A DNA stretch of 45,864 bases. It comes from Helicobacter suis. Lineage in GTDB: Bacteria; Campylobacterota; Campylobacteria; Campylobacterales; Helicobacteraceae. Below the pieces are notes generated by a model. That model was not told where the DNA came from. It saw nothing but the letters and a program-made list of their open reading frames with translations, and did not search any database. The stretch covers positions 1-45,864 of the forward strand of contig NZ_CABIKG010000015.1 in assembly GCF_902196125.1 (NCBI RefSeq), written 5' to 3'. A program made the translations under genes and the position numbers. Shown here in pieces: positions 7,203-16,220 of this stretch (within the stretch, counting starts at the first letter, position 1; each line of letters begins with the position of its first letter).

Positions 7203-9770
7203 ATGGCTTTTATTTTTGAAAAACTCACGCATAATCTTAAAGAAGCCCTTGATCAAGCGCTTTCTTTAGCCTTACACGCTAAAAATCCTGAGATCGAGCC
7301 TTTGCATTTATTCTGGGCTTTACTCTCTAATCATAGCTCTTTACTCAACCAAGCCTTAATCAAAATGGGGGTAGATAAAACCCCGCTAGAGCTAGAAGCC
7401 CGTTCTTTAGCCGACAAACTACCCAAAAGTTCGCAAGTAAGCGCGCAGGATTTGCGTTTGAGTAAAAATTTAGCCGATGGTTTGCAAACAGCTTTAGGTT
7501 TAGCGCTTAAAAAGGGGGATTTATACGCAGCTATTGATACATTTATTGAGGCTAATATAGAAAGTTTTAAAGCATGTTTTGGCCAGTTTTTAGACACAAC
7601 AGAGCTTTTAAAAACTTTAGAGAGTTTAAGGCAGGGGGTTAAAATCCAAGAACCCAATGATGATGCCAATTTAGAGGCTTTAGAAAAATATGGGATCAAT
7701 CTTACGGCTAAAGCTTTAGATAATGGGCTTGATCCGGTTATTGGACGCGATGAGGAAATTTTGCGCATGATGCAAATTCTTATTAGAAAAACTAAAAATA
7801 ATCCTATTTTACTTGGCGAGCCGGGGGTGGGTAAAACCGCTGTTGTAGAAGGGCTCGCCCAACGAATTGCTAAAAAAGAAGTCCCGCTTTCCTTGCAGCA
7901 TAAACGGGTGGTGATGTTAGATTTAAGCATGCTAGTTGCGGGGGCTAAATATAGGGGCGAATTTGAGGAGCGTTTAAAAAAGGTAATAGAGGAGGTGAAA
8001 AAAGCGGGGAATGTGATTTTATTTATTGATGAAATCCATACCTTAGTGGGGGCGGGTGCTTCAGAGGGGAGCATGGACGCGGCTAATATTTTAAAACCGG
8101 CTTTGGCTAGAGGAGAACTACACACTATTGGGGCTACCACTCTAAAGGAATACCGTAAATATTTTGAGAAAGATAGCGCACTAACTCGGCGTTTCCAACC
8201 CATTCCTGTAAATGAGCCTAGCGTCAATGAGACTTTACAGATTTTAAGAGGGCTTAAAGAAACTTTAGAAGCACACCACAATGTTAGCATTAATGATAGC
8301 GCTTTAGTGGCTAGCGCCAAACTCTCAAGCCGCTATATCCCCGATCGCTTTTTGCCTGATAAAGCGATTGATTTAATTGATGAAGCAGCCGCAGCGCTAA
8401 AAATGCAAATTGAATCTGAGCCCTTTGCACTTTCTCAAACCAAGCGCAGTATCCAACAACTAGAGGTAGAAAAACAGGCGCTTTTAATGGAGGAGAGCGA
8501 GGGCAATAAAGAACGATTAGTAGTGGTAGAAAAAGAATTAGAACATGCGCTAGAGGAAAAACAACGGCTAGAGGCGCAGTTTAGCAACGAACAAAAGGTT
8601 TTTAAAGATATTGCGGAGGCTAAAAACACCATTGAAAATTTAAGGCGCGAGTCAGAAATAGCCAAACAACAGGCAGACTTTAGAAAAGCCGCAGAAATTG
8701 ATCATGACAAAATCCCTAGCCAAGAAAAAGAGGTGCAGGCTTTAGAAAAACAACTCTCTATCATGCAAGAACAGGGCTCTCTTTTAGAACATGCAGTGAG
8801 TAAAGAGGGGATTGCGCGCATTGTGAGCCAGTGGACACAAATCCCGGTACAAAAGATGTTACAAGAGGAGAAAGATAAGATTTTACACATGGAAGAAGAG
8901 CTAGAAAAACATGTTATTGGGCAAAGAGCAGCTATTAGTGCCATTTCTAAGGCTATTAAGCGCAATAAGGCCGGTTTGAGCGATCCAAATAAACCTATTG
9001 GGAGCTTTTTATTCTTAGGGCCTACAGGGGTGGGTAAAACTCAAAGTGCTAAGAGTTTAGCCCGCTTTCTTTTTGATAGCCAAAAGAATTTGATTCGCCT
9101 AGATATGAGCGAGTATATGGAAAAACATGCGGCAAGTAGACTAGTGGGCGCGCCTCCGGGGTATGTGGGCTATGAGGAAGGGGGGCAATTAACAGAAGCC
9201 GTTAGGCGCATGCCCTATAGTGTGGTACTCTTTGATGAAATTGAAAAGGCCCACCCAGATGTGTTTAACATGCTTTTACAAATTTTAGATGAGGGGCGTT
9301 TGACGGATAATAAAGGGGTGGTGGTGGATTTTAAAAACACCATTATTATTTTAACAAGCAATATCGCTAGCGAAGCTATTATCCAATTAAGCGATGCAGA
9401 GGCTAAGAGAAAAGCGGTACAAGATACCCTTAAAAATTATTTCAAACCCGAGTTTTTAAACCGCCTAGATGATATTGTGATCTTTAATCCTTTAGAAATG
9501 GAGAGCATTGTACAGATTGTAGATTTACTCTTCATGCAAATCCAAGAAAAGCTTAAGGAAAGAGATATTGTCATTGAAATTAGCCAAGCGGCTAAAGAAT
9601 ACATCGCCAAAAGTGGGTTTGATCCTATCTATGGCGCGCGCCCGCTTAAACGGGCTTTGTATGAGGAAGTAGAGGATAGACTAGCTACTTTGCTTTTAGA
9701 AACGCATACAGATACCTCCCATTTAATGTTTGATATAGAGAATGGGGGTATTGTGATTAAGAAATTATAG
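7203..9770 (+). CDS. clpB: ATP-dependent disaggregase chaperone ClpB (Hsp104 family)
   Basis: ClpB threads aggregated proteins through a hexameric ring in cooperation with DnaK/DnaJ/GrpE. The protein has 855 residues, the normal length. It has an N-terminal Clp-N domain (1-145). AAA1 has Walker A GEPGVGKT (about 205-212), Walker [12 protein letters not shown] and the pore segment [12 protein letters not shown]. The coiled-coil M-domain that separates ClpB from ClpA/ClpC spans about 405-525. AAA2 has GPTGVGKT (about 606-613), the pore motif [13 protein letters not shown] and Walker [14 protein letters not shown]. It is monocistronic as far as can be seen and divergent from the SurA-like gene. 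Confidence 0.98.
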   Translation: MAFIFEKLTHNLKEALDQALSLALHAKNPEIEPLHLFWALLSNHSSLLNQALIKMGVDKTPLELEARSLADKLPKSSQVSAQDLRLSKNLADGLQTALGLALKKGDLYAAIDTFIEANIESFKACFGQFLDTTELLKTLESLRQGVKIQEPNDDANLEALEKYGINLTAKALDNGLDPVIGRDEEILRMMQILIRKTKNNPILLGEPGVGKTAVVEGLAQRIAKKEVPLSLQHKRVVMLDLSMLVAGAKYRGEFEERLKKVIEEVKKAGNVILFIDEIHTLVGAGASEGSMDAANILKPALARGELHTIGATTLKEYRKYFEKDSALTRRFQPIPVNEPSVNETLQILRGLKETLEAHHNVSINDSALVASAKLSSRYIPDRFLPDKAIDLIDEAAAALKMQIESEPFALSQTKRSIQQLEVEKQALLMEESEGNKERLVVVEKELEHALEEKQRLEAQFSNEQKVFKDIAEAKNTIENLRRESEIAKQQADFRKAAEIDHDKIPSQEKEVQALEKQLSIMQEQGSLLEHAVSKEGIARIVSQWTQIPVQKMLQEEKDKILHMEEELEKHVIGQRAAISAISKAIKRNKAGLSDPNKPIGSFLFLGPTGVGKTQSAKSLARFLFDSQKNLIRLDMSEYMEKHAASRLVGAPPGYVGYEEGGQLTEAVRRMPYSVVLFDEIEKAHPDVFNMLLQILDEGRLTDNKGVVVDFKNTIIILTSNIASEAIIQLSDAEAKRKAVQDTLKNYFKPEFLNRLDDIVIFNPLEMESIVQIVDLLFMQIQEKLKERDIVIEISQAAKEYIAKSGFDPIYGARPLKRALYEEVEDRLATLLLETHTDTSHLMFDIENGGIVIKKL

Positions 9771-9779
9771 GGGGTGGTT

Positions 9780-9932
9780 GTGGCAGAAAAAATAGCCGCG
9801 CAAAAAAAGGCTGAACTTTTATTAACCAAAAGAGAGCTTGGTGGTGGCGGCTTAAGCGCATTTTTAAAAAGGGAATAGATGAAAATACGCGCATGGATAT
9901 ACAAAGCAGGGAAATGTGCTTAAAAAATTAAA
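9780..9932 (+). pseudogene. Possible small gene with an internal frameshift
   Basis: GTG 9780, behind a GGGGGTGG purine run directly after the clpB stop, opens a 32-residue frame (MAEKIAAQKKAELLLTKREL...) that ends at 9878. A second frame continues from the GGTGGTGGCGG stretch (about 9840-9850) as WRLKRIFKKGIDENTRM and so on, to a TAA at 9930-9932. The two halves have similar charged helical character and could be one protein of about 50 residues broken at the GGTGG run. I do not recognise it. This may also be meaningless spacer between clpB and the chemoreceptor gene. Confidence 0.3.
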
Positions 9933-9990
9933 CGCCTTTTAGTCTTTTGAAAGTTTTTAGGGTGAGTGAGCAAATTAGCAGGAGCAGTTT

Positions 9991-11742
9991 ATGCATTTAT
10001 TTTCTTTAGGTAAACAAATCGTGGCTTTGTGGTTTTTTACGATTTTGGTGGTGGTGGCAACTTTGCTTTTATTTGCTAAGAGCAGTTATGAGTCTGTGGA
10101 TCGCGTTAATACTTTTGTCAGTAAGGATTTTAGACAGCTTTTGGGCGAAAAACTCCAACTTTCCGTTGATACTTTAGCCTATAGCCTTTCTAATGCCATT
10201 AGAAACGCCAATACAGATACCCTTAAACAAGAGATCATCACTGATAGGCTTAAAGGCTTTCGGTTTGAAAGGGATAAATCGGGTTATTATTTTGTTTTTA
10301 AGAAAACTACTTTGATGTATACGGGTAATCCGGAGTATCGCATTGGAGTAGATGAGAAAAACCTTAAAGATACTAATGGGGTGCACTATTTTAAAGACCT
10401 CTATGATAAGGCGATGCAAGGCGGGGGCTTTGTAGATTACATCGCACCTAAGCCTTTGCCAGAAGGTGGGTCTCAAGATACGCCTAAAATCTCCTACGCC
10501 CAAAAGATTGAGGGTACACAAGATTGGTGGGTGGGAGCGGGGGTTTATATGGATAATGTAGCTAAGCGCACCTATATGATCACCTCTGAGATTGAAAGAG
10601 ATGTTAAACACTCTTTTTATCTTTATGCCTGCATTGTGGCCTTGATTTTGCTGGTTGTAGTTGTACCTTTGTATTACTTTTTTTACCGCAAGATCACAGG
10701 TAATATTAAAACCCTCAATGGGGGACTCAACCAGTTTTTTAGTTTTATCAATTATGAAAGTAAGCAAGCCCCACAGATGATGATCTTGCGCTCTAAAGAT
10801 GAGTTTGGGCAAATGGCACAGGCTTTAAACACCAATGTACAAAAGGCGTGTAGCCATTTAGCAGACGATCAAAACTTTTCAGAGGAAGCGCTAAATATTT
10901 TAGGGAGTGTGCGGGCTGGGGATTTGAGTAAAAACATTAAAACAAGCGCCTCTAACCCACAACTCCAGCATTTAGGCAGTAATCTTAATGATTTTTTTAC
11001 CTTTTTAGATCACATCTTCCGCCAAATTTGTAGCACGATTCAGATTTATTCTAAAAACGATTTTACAAAGGGTATGGATACGGCTACTTTGCAGGGTAGC
11101 TTTTTACAGCTTGTTAACGATCTTAACACCTTGCAGCAAAGTATTGTAGACTCGCTAAAGCATTCGCTAGATTTTGCCCATACCCTTAATGAAGAGACAA
11201 AAACCCTCAATCAAACCGCCTCTAGTCTGCAAGATGCCTCCAAACAACAAGCCCAATCTTTAGAGCAGACTACTAGCATGCTTGAGCAAATTAGCGCTTC
11301 TATGCAGGGGGTGAATGCTAAAAGCCATGAAGTGATCGAACAATCTGATGGCATTAAAAACATGGTGCTTATTATTAATGAAATTGCCGATCAAATTGGT
11401 TTGTTGGCTTTAAATGCGGCTATTGAAGCGGCTAGAGCGGGCGAACATGGGCGCGGGTTTGCAGTGGTAGCTGATGAGGTGAGAAAACTTGCCGAGCGTA
11501 CACAAAAATCTTTAAGAGAAATTGAGGTGAGTACGCAATCTCTTACACAAAGTATCAACGATTCAGCTAGCGCTGTAGAAGAACAAACTGCAAATATTGC
11601 TAAGATCAACGAGGCGATGGAAACTCTTAAAGAAACCACGATGCACAATGCTAAAATTGCTAGTACTTCGCTAGATATTAGCCAAAATGTGGCCTCCATT
11701 GCACAAAAAATCCTAGATGAAGCCAATAGTAAGAAATTTTAG
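9991..11742 (+). CDS. Methyl-accepting chemotaxis protein with sCache-type periplasmic sensor
   Basis: This is a transmembrane chemoreceptor that signals through CheW/CheA. It has 583 residues. The first membrane helix is about 10-30 ([19 protein letters not shown]). The periplasmic domain, about 32-205, carries features of single-Cache_2 sensors (KSGYYFVF and [14 protein letters not shown]). The second helix is about 210-230 ([19 protein letters not shown]), followed by a HAMP-like linker and helical bundle. The conserved signalling tip ([23 protein letters not shown], then [15 protein letters not shown]) lies at about 467-505. The ligand cannot be told from sequence; sCache_2 receptors often bind small organic acids. 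It lacks the pentapeptide tether for CheR, as usual in Helicobacter. Confidence 0.93.
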   Translation: MHLFSLGKQIVALWFFTILVVVATLLLFAKSSYESVDRVNTFVSKDFRQLLGEKLQLSVDTLAYSLSNAIRNANTDTLKQEIITDRLKGFRFERDKSGYYFVFKKTTLMYTGNPEYRIGVDEKNLKDTNGVHYFKDLYDKAMQGGGFVDYIAPKPLPEGGSQDTPKISYAQKIEGTQDWWVGAGVYMDNVAKRTYMITSEIERDVKHSFYLYACIVALILLVVVVPLYYFFYRKITGNIKTLNGGLNQFFSFINYESKQAPQMMILRSKDEFGQMAQALNTNVQKACSHLADDQNFSEEALNILGSVRAGDLSKNIKTSASNPQLQHLGSNLNDFFTFLDHIFRQICSTIQIYSKNDFTKGMDTATLQGSFLQLVNDLNTLQQSIVDSLKHSLDFAHTLNEETKTLNQTASSLQDASKQQAQSLEQTTSMLEQISASMQGVNAKSHEVIEQSDGIKNMVLIINEIADQIGLLALNAAIEAARAGEHGRGFAVVADEVRKLAERTQKSLREIEVSTQSLTQSINDSASAVEEQTANIAKINEAMETLKETTMHNAKIASTSLDISQNVASIAQKILDEANSKKF

Positions 11743-11799
11743 ACACTGGTAAAATCATGGCTAAAGCAAGGCGCGCTAAGCAGAGATAGGGGTTGTTTT

Positions 11800-11847
11800 T
11801 TGCTAAAATGAACAAATAAAATCTTAAAAATAACAACTTTTTAGCAA
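11800..11847. promoter_or_regulatory. 9-bp inverted repeat in the hpaA-homologue leader
   Basis: TTGCTAAAA (11800-11808) and TTTTAGCAA (11839-11847) are perfect inverted copies 30 bases apart. The first arm overlaps a possible -10 (TAAAAT, 11804-11809). The second runs into the Shine-Dalgarno AAGGAG (11846-11851). In a transcript that begins further upstream the stem would hide the ribosome binding site. If transcription starts at this -10, the repeat could act only as a DNA operator. Confidence 0.35.
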
Positions 11848-11855
11848 GGAGTCTT

Positions 11856-12656
11856 ATGCAAAAAATAACAAGTAGAATTTTAATAACATTGGCAATATCT
11901 CTTGCACTCTCAGGTTGTGCTATTAGCGGAGTAAAATCTACAAATAACCAAGCTAAAAAGCATACAAGGCTTAAGAAAAATGCCACCTCTTTAGATTTTA
12001 ACTACCCCGTTGATATTAGGCAAGAGGATTTTAATAACCACACCATTGCTATTTTAGACCCGCATATCCAAGCAGATGAAAATGTGGAGCCCTATATCAA
12101 GCAGTTTCAAAGCGCCCTAGTCAAGCAGGTTCAAGAGATTCTTGAAAAAAAAGGTTATAAAATCATACACCTCACATCTGCACAAAATCTAACACCCGAG
12201 CAAAAAATTAAAATCTATTCTATTTTAAAAATCAAAGGGTGGGTGGGGATATTAGAAGATGCAGATATTAACATAGATAACCCGGAGGATACTAACATGA
12301 AAACGACGGTCGATCAAAGTGCTGGGGCTGTTTTGTTTCAATTCTTTGAACCAAAAACAGGGCGCACCACCCATAACTTTGCTATTAATGTAGGCGCAGA
12401 GCATGCAATCACTTATTCTTATTTGCAACAAATAACAAGTTCAGATAGTTTTGCTGGTGCAAACTCAATTAGTCTTGGGGCAGTTAGTTTAGTTGATCGC
12501 AACCAAGCAGACAACAACCGTAATGATGCAATCCATACAATCCTGAATAAGGTGTATGGAGTTGTGATCAAAAAACTAGTCTCTTGGGTAATTAACACTA
12601 ACTTAAAGCAATATAGAAAAGTCATCGATCAAATTAGAAATAAACTTGTTCTTTAA
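11856..12656 (+). CDS. hpaA: HpaA-family lipoprotein (neuraminyllactose-binding haemagglutinin homologue)
   Basis: HpaA proteins are Helicobacter surface or flagellar-sheath lipoproteins; H. pylori HpaA is an adhesin candidate and is needed for colonisation in mice. The protein has 266 residues. A lipoprotein signal ends in LALSGC with the acylated cysteine at residue 21. The mature part shows the family pattern: LDFNYPVD near the start, a conserved AILDPHIQ strand, VKQVQEILEKKGYKII (compare VEQILQNQGYKVI in H. pylori) and the NDAIHTILNKVYGVV helix near the C-terminus. It has AAGGAG 5 bases before ATG. Helicobacters usually have several paralogues, so the symbol marks the family rather than strict orthology. 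Confidence 0.82.
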   Translation: MQKITSRILITLAISLALSGCAISGVKSTNNQAKKHTRLKKNATSLDFNYPVDIRQEDFNNHTIAILDPHIQADENVEPYIKQFQSALVKQVQEILEKKGYKIIHLTSAQNLTPEQKIKIYSILKIKGWVGILEDADINIDNPEDTNMKTTVDQSAGAVLFQFFEPKTGRTTHNFAINVGAEHAITYSYLQQITSSDSFAGANSISLGAVSLVDRNQADNNRNDAIHTILNKVYGVVIKKLVSWVINTNLKQYRKVIDQIRNKLVL

Positions 12657-12822
12657 TCTCAAATTAAACGGATAGTACGCGTGCTATAAATGCAAATCTA
12701 ACTGCTAAGCCTAGAGATCAAACTTTTATTCCCCGACATTACTAATTTGGCATTTTTTAGTCTCAAATTTTAAGGTGTAATAAGATTATTATGCTAGACT
12801 CAGGCGGTATCTTTTTGGATAT

Positions 12823-13182
12823 GGGGCTGAACAGGATTTCGACAGGAATTGCGTCGCGTGGGTGGCATGCCAAGTGTCTCTTGTAAAACGACACAAACAA
12901 TAACCGTAAACAATCCTAATTACGCTCCCAACTACGCTAAAGCAGCGTAGCGAGCCGGAAACCTAGCTAATCAACTGGTGTTGGCTAGGTATCTCCGTCA
13001 TTTTTGCCAGTTGCCTTTAAAAAGTGCTCGCTTTTAAAGTAAGAAAAGAGCTATGGTCTTGCTAAGATTTTTAGAGAAGTTGGATCGCAGGCACCAGAAT
13101 CTTAGCAATTTCTCTAAGCATGTAGAAGCCCGCGAAAGGATGTGATTTTTGGACTGGGGTTCGATTCCCCACGGCTCCACCA
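12823..13182 (+). ncRNA. ssrA: Transfer-messenger RNA
   Basis: tmRNA rescues stalled ribosomes and tags the unfinished protein for proteolysis. The 5' end GGGGCUG pairs with CGGCUCC before the encoded ACCA at the 3' end, and a T-arm GGTTCGATTCC precedes it. The tag reading frame begins after the ATAACC stretch near 12908 and encodes VNNPNYAPNYAKAA followed by TAG. This is close to the H. pylori tag (VNNTDYAPAYAKAA as I recall it). The one-piece organisation and the length of about 360 bases are normal. A possible -10 (TATGCT, 12790-12795) would give a short 5' precursor. Confidence 0.95.
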
Positions 13183-13219
13183 TTAATCTAGATTAGTGTA
13201 TAAAGGATTAATTAGATAC

Positions 13220-13720
13220 ATGGATTTTAAATTATACCCCTATGTTTTAGCCCCCATTCTCTTGCTTTTTTCGCTTTGTTTGTCGCCACTGATGGCTATT
13301 GATATCCAAGCCCTCGTAGATGAACAAATTAGGAGTGCAGGATTAGCAGCTGATTTAGTTGCCAAGAGTAATAAAATGCTTGAAGATGCTATTAATGCTG
13401 GGAAAAGTTACCAACAAGTCAAGCAATTAGATAAGTTACACCAAGAATCACAGAATCTAAAATCTGTACTCTCCCCTAATCAAGATACAACAAACAAACC
13501 AAAAAATTTAGGGACAATCTTTAAACACGCCATTGACCCCCCCATTGATTTAGATAAAGCGCTAAGTCTGACAAATGCTTTACGCAAGGAAATTAAAAAC
13601 GCAACCCAAGCTGGGATTGATTTTTCTCCTCTGCTAAGCATACTCAACCAACTAGGAGACTCGCTACAAAACGCTTTAGATCTTAAATCCCAGTGGCTAG
13701 ATACAAGAAAGGCTAACTAG
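13220..13720 (+). CDS. Small exported helical protein of unknown function
   Basis: From ATG 13220 it has 166 residues. Residues 1-29 (MDFKLYPYVLAPILLLFSLCL...) form a signal peptide with likely cleavage after SPLMA. The mature part is helical and polar (DEQIRSAGLAADLVAKSNKM, KEIKNATQAGIDFSPLL) with no motif I know. A GTG at 13196 would add eight residues, but it has no binding site, while AAGGA (13202-13206) stands upstream of the ATG. It follows tmRNA by about 40 bases, and its last codons overlap the end of napD on the other strand. I do not recognise a family. Confidence 0.65.
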   Translation: MDFKLYPYVLAPILLLFSLCLSPLMAIDIQALVDEQIRSAGLAADLVAKSNKMLEDAINAGKSYQQVKQLDKLHQESQNLKSVLSPNQDTTNKPKNLGTIFKHAIDPPIDLDKALSLTNALRKEIKNATQAGIDFSPLLSILNQLGDSLQNALDLKSQWLDTRKAN

Positions 13721-14049
13721 CGCATCCAGTGGCGTACATCTCCGCTATAGCGCACGCTTTTAGTGTCTGAATCTTGGATTTTCTGAATGATTTCTTGTAA
13801 GCCTAAAGCTTGTGGATCGTCTTCAGCATAGCTATAATGCATATGCGCACTTAAAACCCCTACAGCTTGTTCAATGGCTTTATTAGCCTCTAATTCTTCT
13901 TGGACATTATCCGCTTCAATTAGGGCAATTAAAATACCCTTATCCCGATCAAAGGTGGGTACTTCTACATGAGAAATAGCCTCAATAGCCTCTAAAGAAG
14001 CCTCAAAAGTTTCTACATTAACCCTGACAATTACACTTGAAATATTCAC
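13717..14049 (-). CDS. napD: Periplasmic nitrate reductase chaperone NapD
   Basis: NapD is a small cytoplasmic ferredoxin-fold protein that binds the twin-arginine signal of NapA and delays its export until the molybdenum cofactor is inserted. I start it at GTG 14049, which has a perfect AGGAGG 5 bases upstream immediately after the napF stop. This gives 110 residues beginning VNISSVIVRV, as NapD proteins do (a beta strand, then the ETFEASLEAIEAI helix). Other family features are GILIALIEADN and VGVLSAHMHYSY. napF lies directly upstream; no napA, napG, napH or napB is present in this window. Confidence 0.82.
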   Translation of the reverse strand: MNISSVIVRVNVETFEASLEAIEAISHVEVPTFDRDKGILIALIEADNVQEELEANKAIEQAVGVLSAHMHYSYAEDDPQALGLQEIIQKIQDSDTKSVRYSGDVRHWMR

Positions 14050-14059
14050 TTTAACCTCC

Positions 14060-14521
14060 TTATGCCATGAGTTGGATTGCTTGAGTAGGGCACACCCCCA
14101 CACACATGCCACAACCCGTGCAAGATGTTTGGATACTAGGATAAAAAAGCCCTGTAAAATGAATAGCATCTACTATGCAAGCATCTTTACAAGAAAAACA
14201 GATCACCTTTTGATAACTTAAACATGTACTTAGATCAATCTGGGCAATTGCTTGGATTAAATCACCCCGCGCCTCTTCTAGCACTTTAAACCCCGTACTC
14301 TCACAGGCCAAAACACATTTTTTACAAAAGGTACAACCTCTTTGTTCTACCTGCAAGTAGGGTTTATTCTGTTCTACTTTAAAAATAATTTTCTCTGGAC
14401 AGCTAGATACGCATTCTGCGCTACACTCTAGGCAAGCATCTGCTTTATCTGGATTAAAATAAGGCAAAGGAATAGGGGATTTAGAGGGTTTTAAAAGATC
14501 TTTAAAGGGTTTTCTTGTCAT
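14060..14521 (-). CDS. napF: Ferredoxin-type protein NapF
   Basis: NapF is a cytoplasmic iron-sulfur protein linked to maturation of, or electron supply to, the periplasmic nitrate reductase. The protein has 153 residues with four cysteine clusters: ACLECSAECVSSCP (about 29-42), CTFCKKCVLAC, CFSCKDAC and CTGCGMCVGVCP near the C-terminus. This matches the NapF pattern of three or four [4Fe-4S] sites. Its ATG overlaps the last 20 bases of xth and lacks an obvious binding site, so translation is probably coupled. napD follows after 10 bases. The pair is separated from the rest of the nap genes, at least within this window. Confidence 0.87.
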   Translation of the reverse strand: MTRKPFKDLLKPSKSPIPLPYFNPDKADACLECSAECVSSCPEKIIFKVEQNKPYLQVEQRGCTFCKKCVLACESTGFKVLEEARGDLIQAIAQIDLSTCLSYQKVICFSCKDACIVDAIHFTGLFYPSIQTSCTGCGMCVGVCPTQAIQLMA

Positions 14522-15269
14522 GTAAATCCAATCCGACCGGGCAGTGATCGCTACCTAAAATGTGGTTGTAAATAGAAGCACTTTGTAAACAAGAGTTAAG
14601 GGTTTGAGAGGTTAAAAAATAATCAATGCGCCAACCGATATTTTTAGCCCGCGCTTGGTTGATATAACTCCACCAAGTATAACTTTCTGTTTTAGTGGGA
14701 TAAAAATGGCGGAAAGTATCAATTAAGCCTAAATTGAGCAATTGTTCAAATGCATCGCGTTCAGGATCGCTAAAACCGGCATTATAGCGGTTACCCTGTG
14801 GATTGGTTAAATCAATCTCATTATGCGCTACATTTAAATCCCCACACACCACAACAGCCTTTTTTTGCATAAGATTTTGTAAAAACCCCCTAAAAGAGCG
14901 CTCCCATTCTAAACGGTAGGGTAAACGCAATAAACCTCTTTGTGCATTAGGGGTATAGACATTAACCAAGTAAAAATTAGGGTATTCACAGGTAATCACC
15001 CGTCCTTCTGTGTCATGCTCTGCTATGCCAATGCCATAGCTAACCTGCAAAGGCGCAATTTTACTTAAAGTGAGTACACCACTATAGCCTTTTTTTTGGG
15101 CGCTATTCCAAAAGATCTCATACCCTTCAAAACAAAAAGACGCTTGCTCTTGTTGCATCTTAGTCTCTTGTACACAAAAAATATCTGCTTGGCTTTGCTC
15201 TAAAAAATCGCAAAATCCCTTTTGCATACAGGCGCGCAAGCCATTAACATTCCAAGAGACTAAGCGCAT
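14502..15269 (-). CDS. xth: Exodeoxyribonuclease III / AP endonuclease
   Basis: This is a base-excision repair enzyme that cleaves DNA at abasic sites and has 3'-5' exonuclease and 3'-phosphatase activity. It has 255 residues from ATG 15269, which follows AAGGAAGG; a GTG one codon earlier is possible. Seen motifs: RLVSWNVNGLRA, IFCVQETKMQ (metal-binding Glu), GYSGVLTLSK, CGDLNVAHNEIDL (catalytic Asp/Asn), WRIDYFL and GSDHCPVGLDL (catalytic Asp-His). The length is normal for the single-domain enzyme. Its end overlaps the start of napF. Confidence 0.96.
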   Translation of the reverse strand: MRLVSWNVNGLRACMQKGFCDFLEQSQADIFCVQETKMQQEQASFCFEGYEIFWNSAQKKGYSGVLTLSKIAPLQVSYGIGIAEHDTEGRVITCEYPNFYLVNVYTPNAQRGLLRLPYRLEWERSFRGFLQNLMQKKAVVVCGDLNVAHNEIDLTNPQGNRYNAGFSDPERDAFEQLLNLGLIDTFRHFYPTKTESYTWWSYINQARAKNIGWRIDYFLTSQTLNSCLQSASIYNHILGSDHCPVGLDLHDKKTL

Positions 15270-15355
15270 CACCTTCCTTTTTGCTAAAATTTTGGGTAAT
15301 TATAACATCTTAAGTAAAATTTAGTGTGTGATGTAGTAAAATCGGAGTTTTTTAA

Positions 15356-15431
15356 GGCTTGATAGCTCAGTCGGTAGAGCAGAAGATTGAAAATCTTCGT
15401 GTCGGTGGTTCGATTCCGCCTCAAGCCACCA
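15356..15431 (+). tRNA. tRNA-Phe (GAA)
   Basis: This 76-base gene has encoded CCA. The acceptor stem GGCTTGA pairs with TCAAGCC. The D-arm contains AGCTCAGTCGGTAGAGC, the anticodon loop is TTGAAAA with GAA at its centre, and the T-arm contains GGTTCGATTCC. nadE starts only 30 bases downstream but has its own -10. Confidence 0.97.
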
Positions 15432-15449
15432 TTCCTCTTAGCATTATGC

Positions 15450-15455
15450 TACAAT
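15450..15455 (+). promoter_or_regulatory. nadE -10 box placing transcription start at or next to the ATG
   Basis: TACAAT ends 6 bases before ATG 15462. With the usual 6-7 base spacing the transcript would begin at the start codon, giving a leaderless mRNA. No Shine-Dalgarno sequence lies in the interval. Confidence 0.5.
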
Positions 15456-15461
15456 ACGCCC

Positions 15462-16220
15462 ATGCAATTACACCTTTCTATTATTCAAACACTAGTAACA
15501 TTTTTACAAACAGAGAGTTTTAAACGCGATTTTTTACGCGTGGTTTATGGTTTAAGTGGGGGAGTAGATAGCGCGGTTGTGGGGGTGTTATGCCAAAAAG
15601 CCTTTGAAGATAACGCCCACGCCTTACTCATGCCTACTTTAAACACACCAAAAAGTGCCATGCAAGATGCGTTATTGCTCTGTGAGCGTTTTGGCATTTG
15701 CTATACAGAATGTCCCATTACTCCCTACCATAGCGCCTTTAAACAAGCACATAAAGAGGCTGATCTAATTAGGCAGGGTAATTTTTGTGCGCGTATGCGT
15801 ATGGCTATGCTTTATGATTATGCCTTAGCTAATAACGCTTTAGTGGTGGGCACGAGTAATAAAAGCGAAATATTATTAGGATATGGCACGATTTTTGGGG
15901 ATTTAGCTTGCGCCATTAATCCTATTGGCAATTTATTTAAAACCCAAATTTATGAGCTTGCGCGCATGTTAGAAATTCCAACTAGTATTTTAAATAAAGC
16001 GCCCAGTGCAGATTTTTATAGTAACCAAAGCGATCAAGACGAATTAGGCTATAGCTATGCACAAATTGATCCGCTACTCTTACACATGGAACAAAACCCG
16101 CATTTAAATGATCAAGATTTAATTAATCTAGGTTTTTTACCTGATTTGGTACACAACATAAAAGAAAGAGTGGCTAAAAATGCCTTTAAACGCGTGATGC
16201 CAACTTTGTGCCCTCTATGA
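15462..16220 (+). CDS. nadE: NAD+ synthetase (NH3-dependent type)
   Basis: NadE converts nicotinic acid adenine dinucleotide to NAD+ with ATP and ammonia, the last step of NAD synthesis. From ATG 15462 it has 252 residues; a longer reading would run back into the tRNA gene. The PP-loop SGGVDSAVVGVLCQ is at about 28-41. Other family motifs are GNFCARMRMAMLYDYA, VVGTSNKSEILLGYGT.FGD and INPIGNLFKTQIYELAR, with PSADFYSNQSDQDELGYSY for substrate binding. It lacks the N-terminal glutaminase domain. It is coupled to lpxK through ATGA, the same pair as in H. pylori. Confidence 0.96.
   Translation: MQLHLSIIQTLVTFLQTESFKRDFLRVVYGLSGGVDSAVVGVLCQKAFEDNAHALLMPTLNTPKSAMQDALLLCERFGICYTECPITPYHSAFKQAHKEADLIRQGNFCARMRMAMLYDYALANNALVVGTSNKSEILLGYGTIFGDLACAINPIGNLFKTQIYELARMLEIPTSILNKAPSADFYSNQSDQDELGYSYAQIDPLLLHMEQNPHLNDQDLINLGFLPDLVHNIKERVAKNAFKRVMPTLCPL

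Noticed and set aside
7331-8320. 329-codon frame antisense to clpB
   Set aside because: Ser/Leu-rich translation typical of a reversed coding strand; clpB on the plus strand explains the region fully.
10174-10812. 212-codon frame antisense to the chemoreceptor gene
   Set aside because: The plus-strand protein has complete Cache, HAMP and signalling parts; the antisense frame has no motif or start signal.
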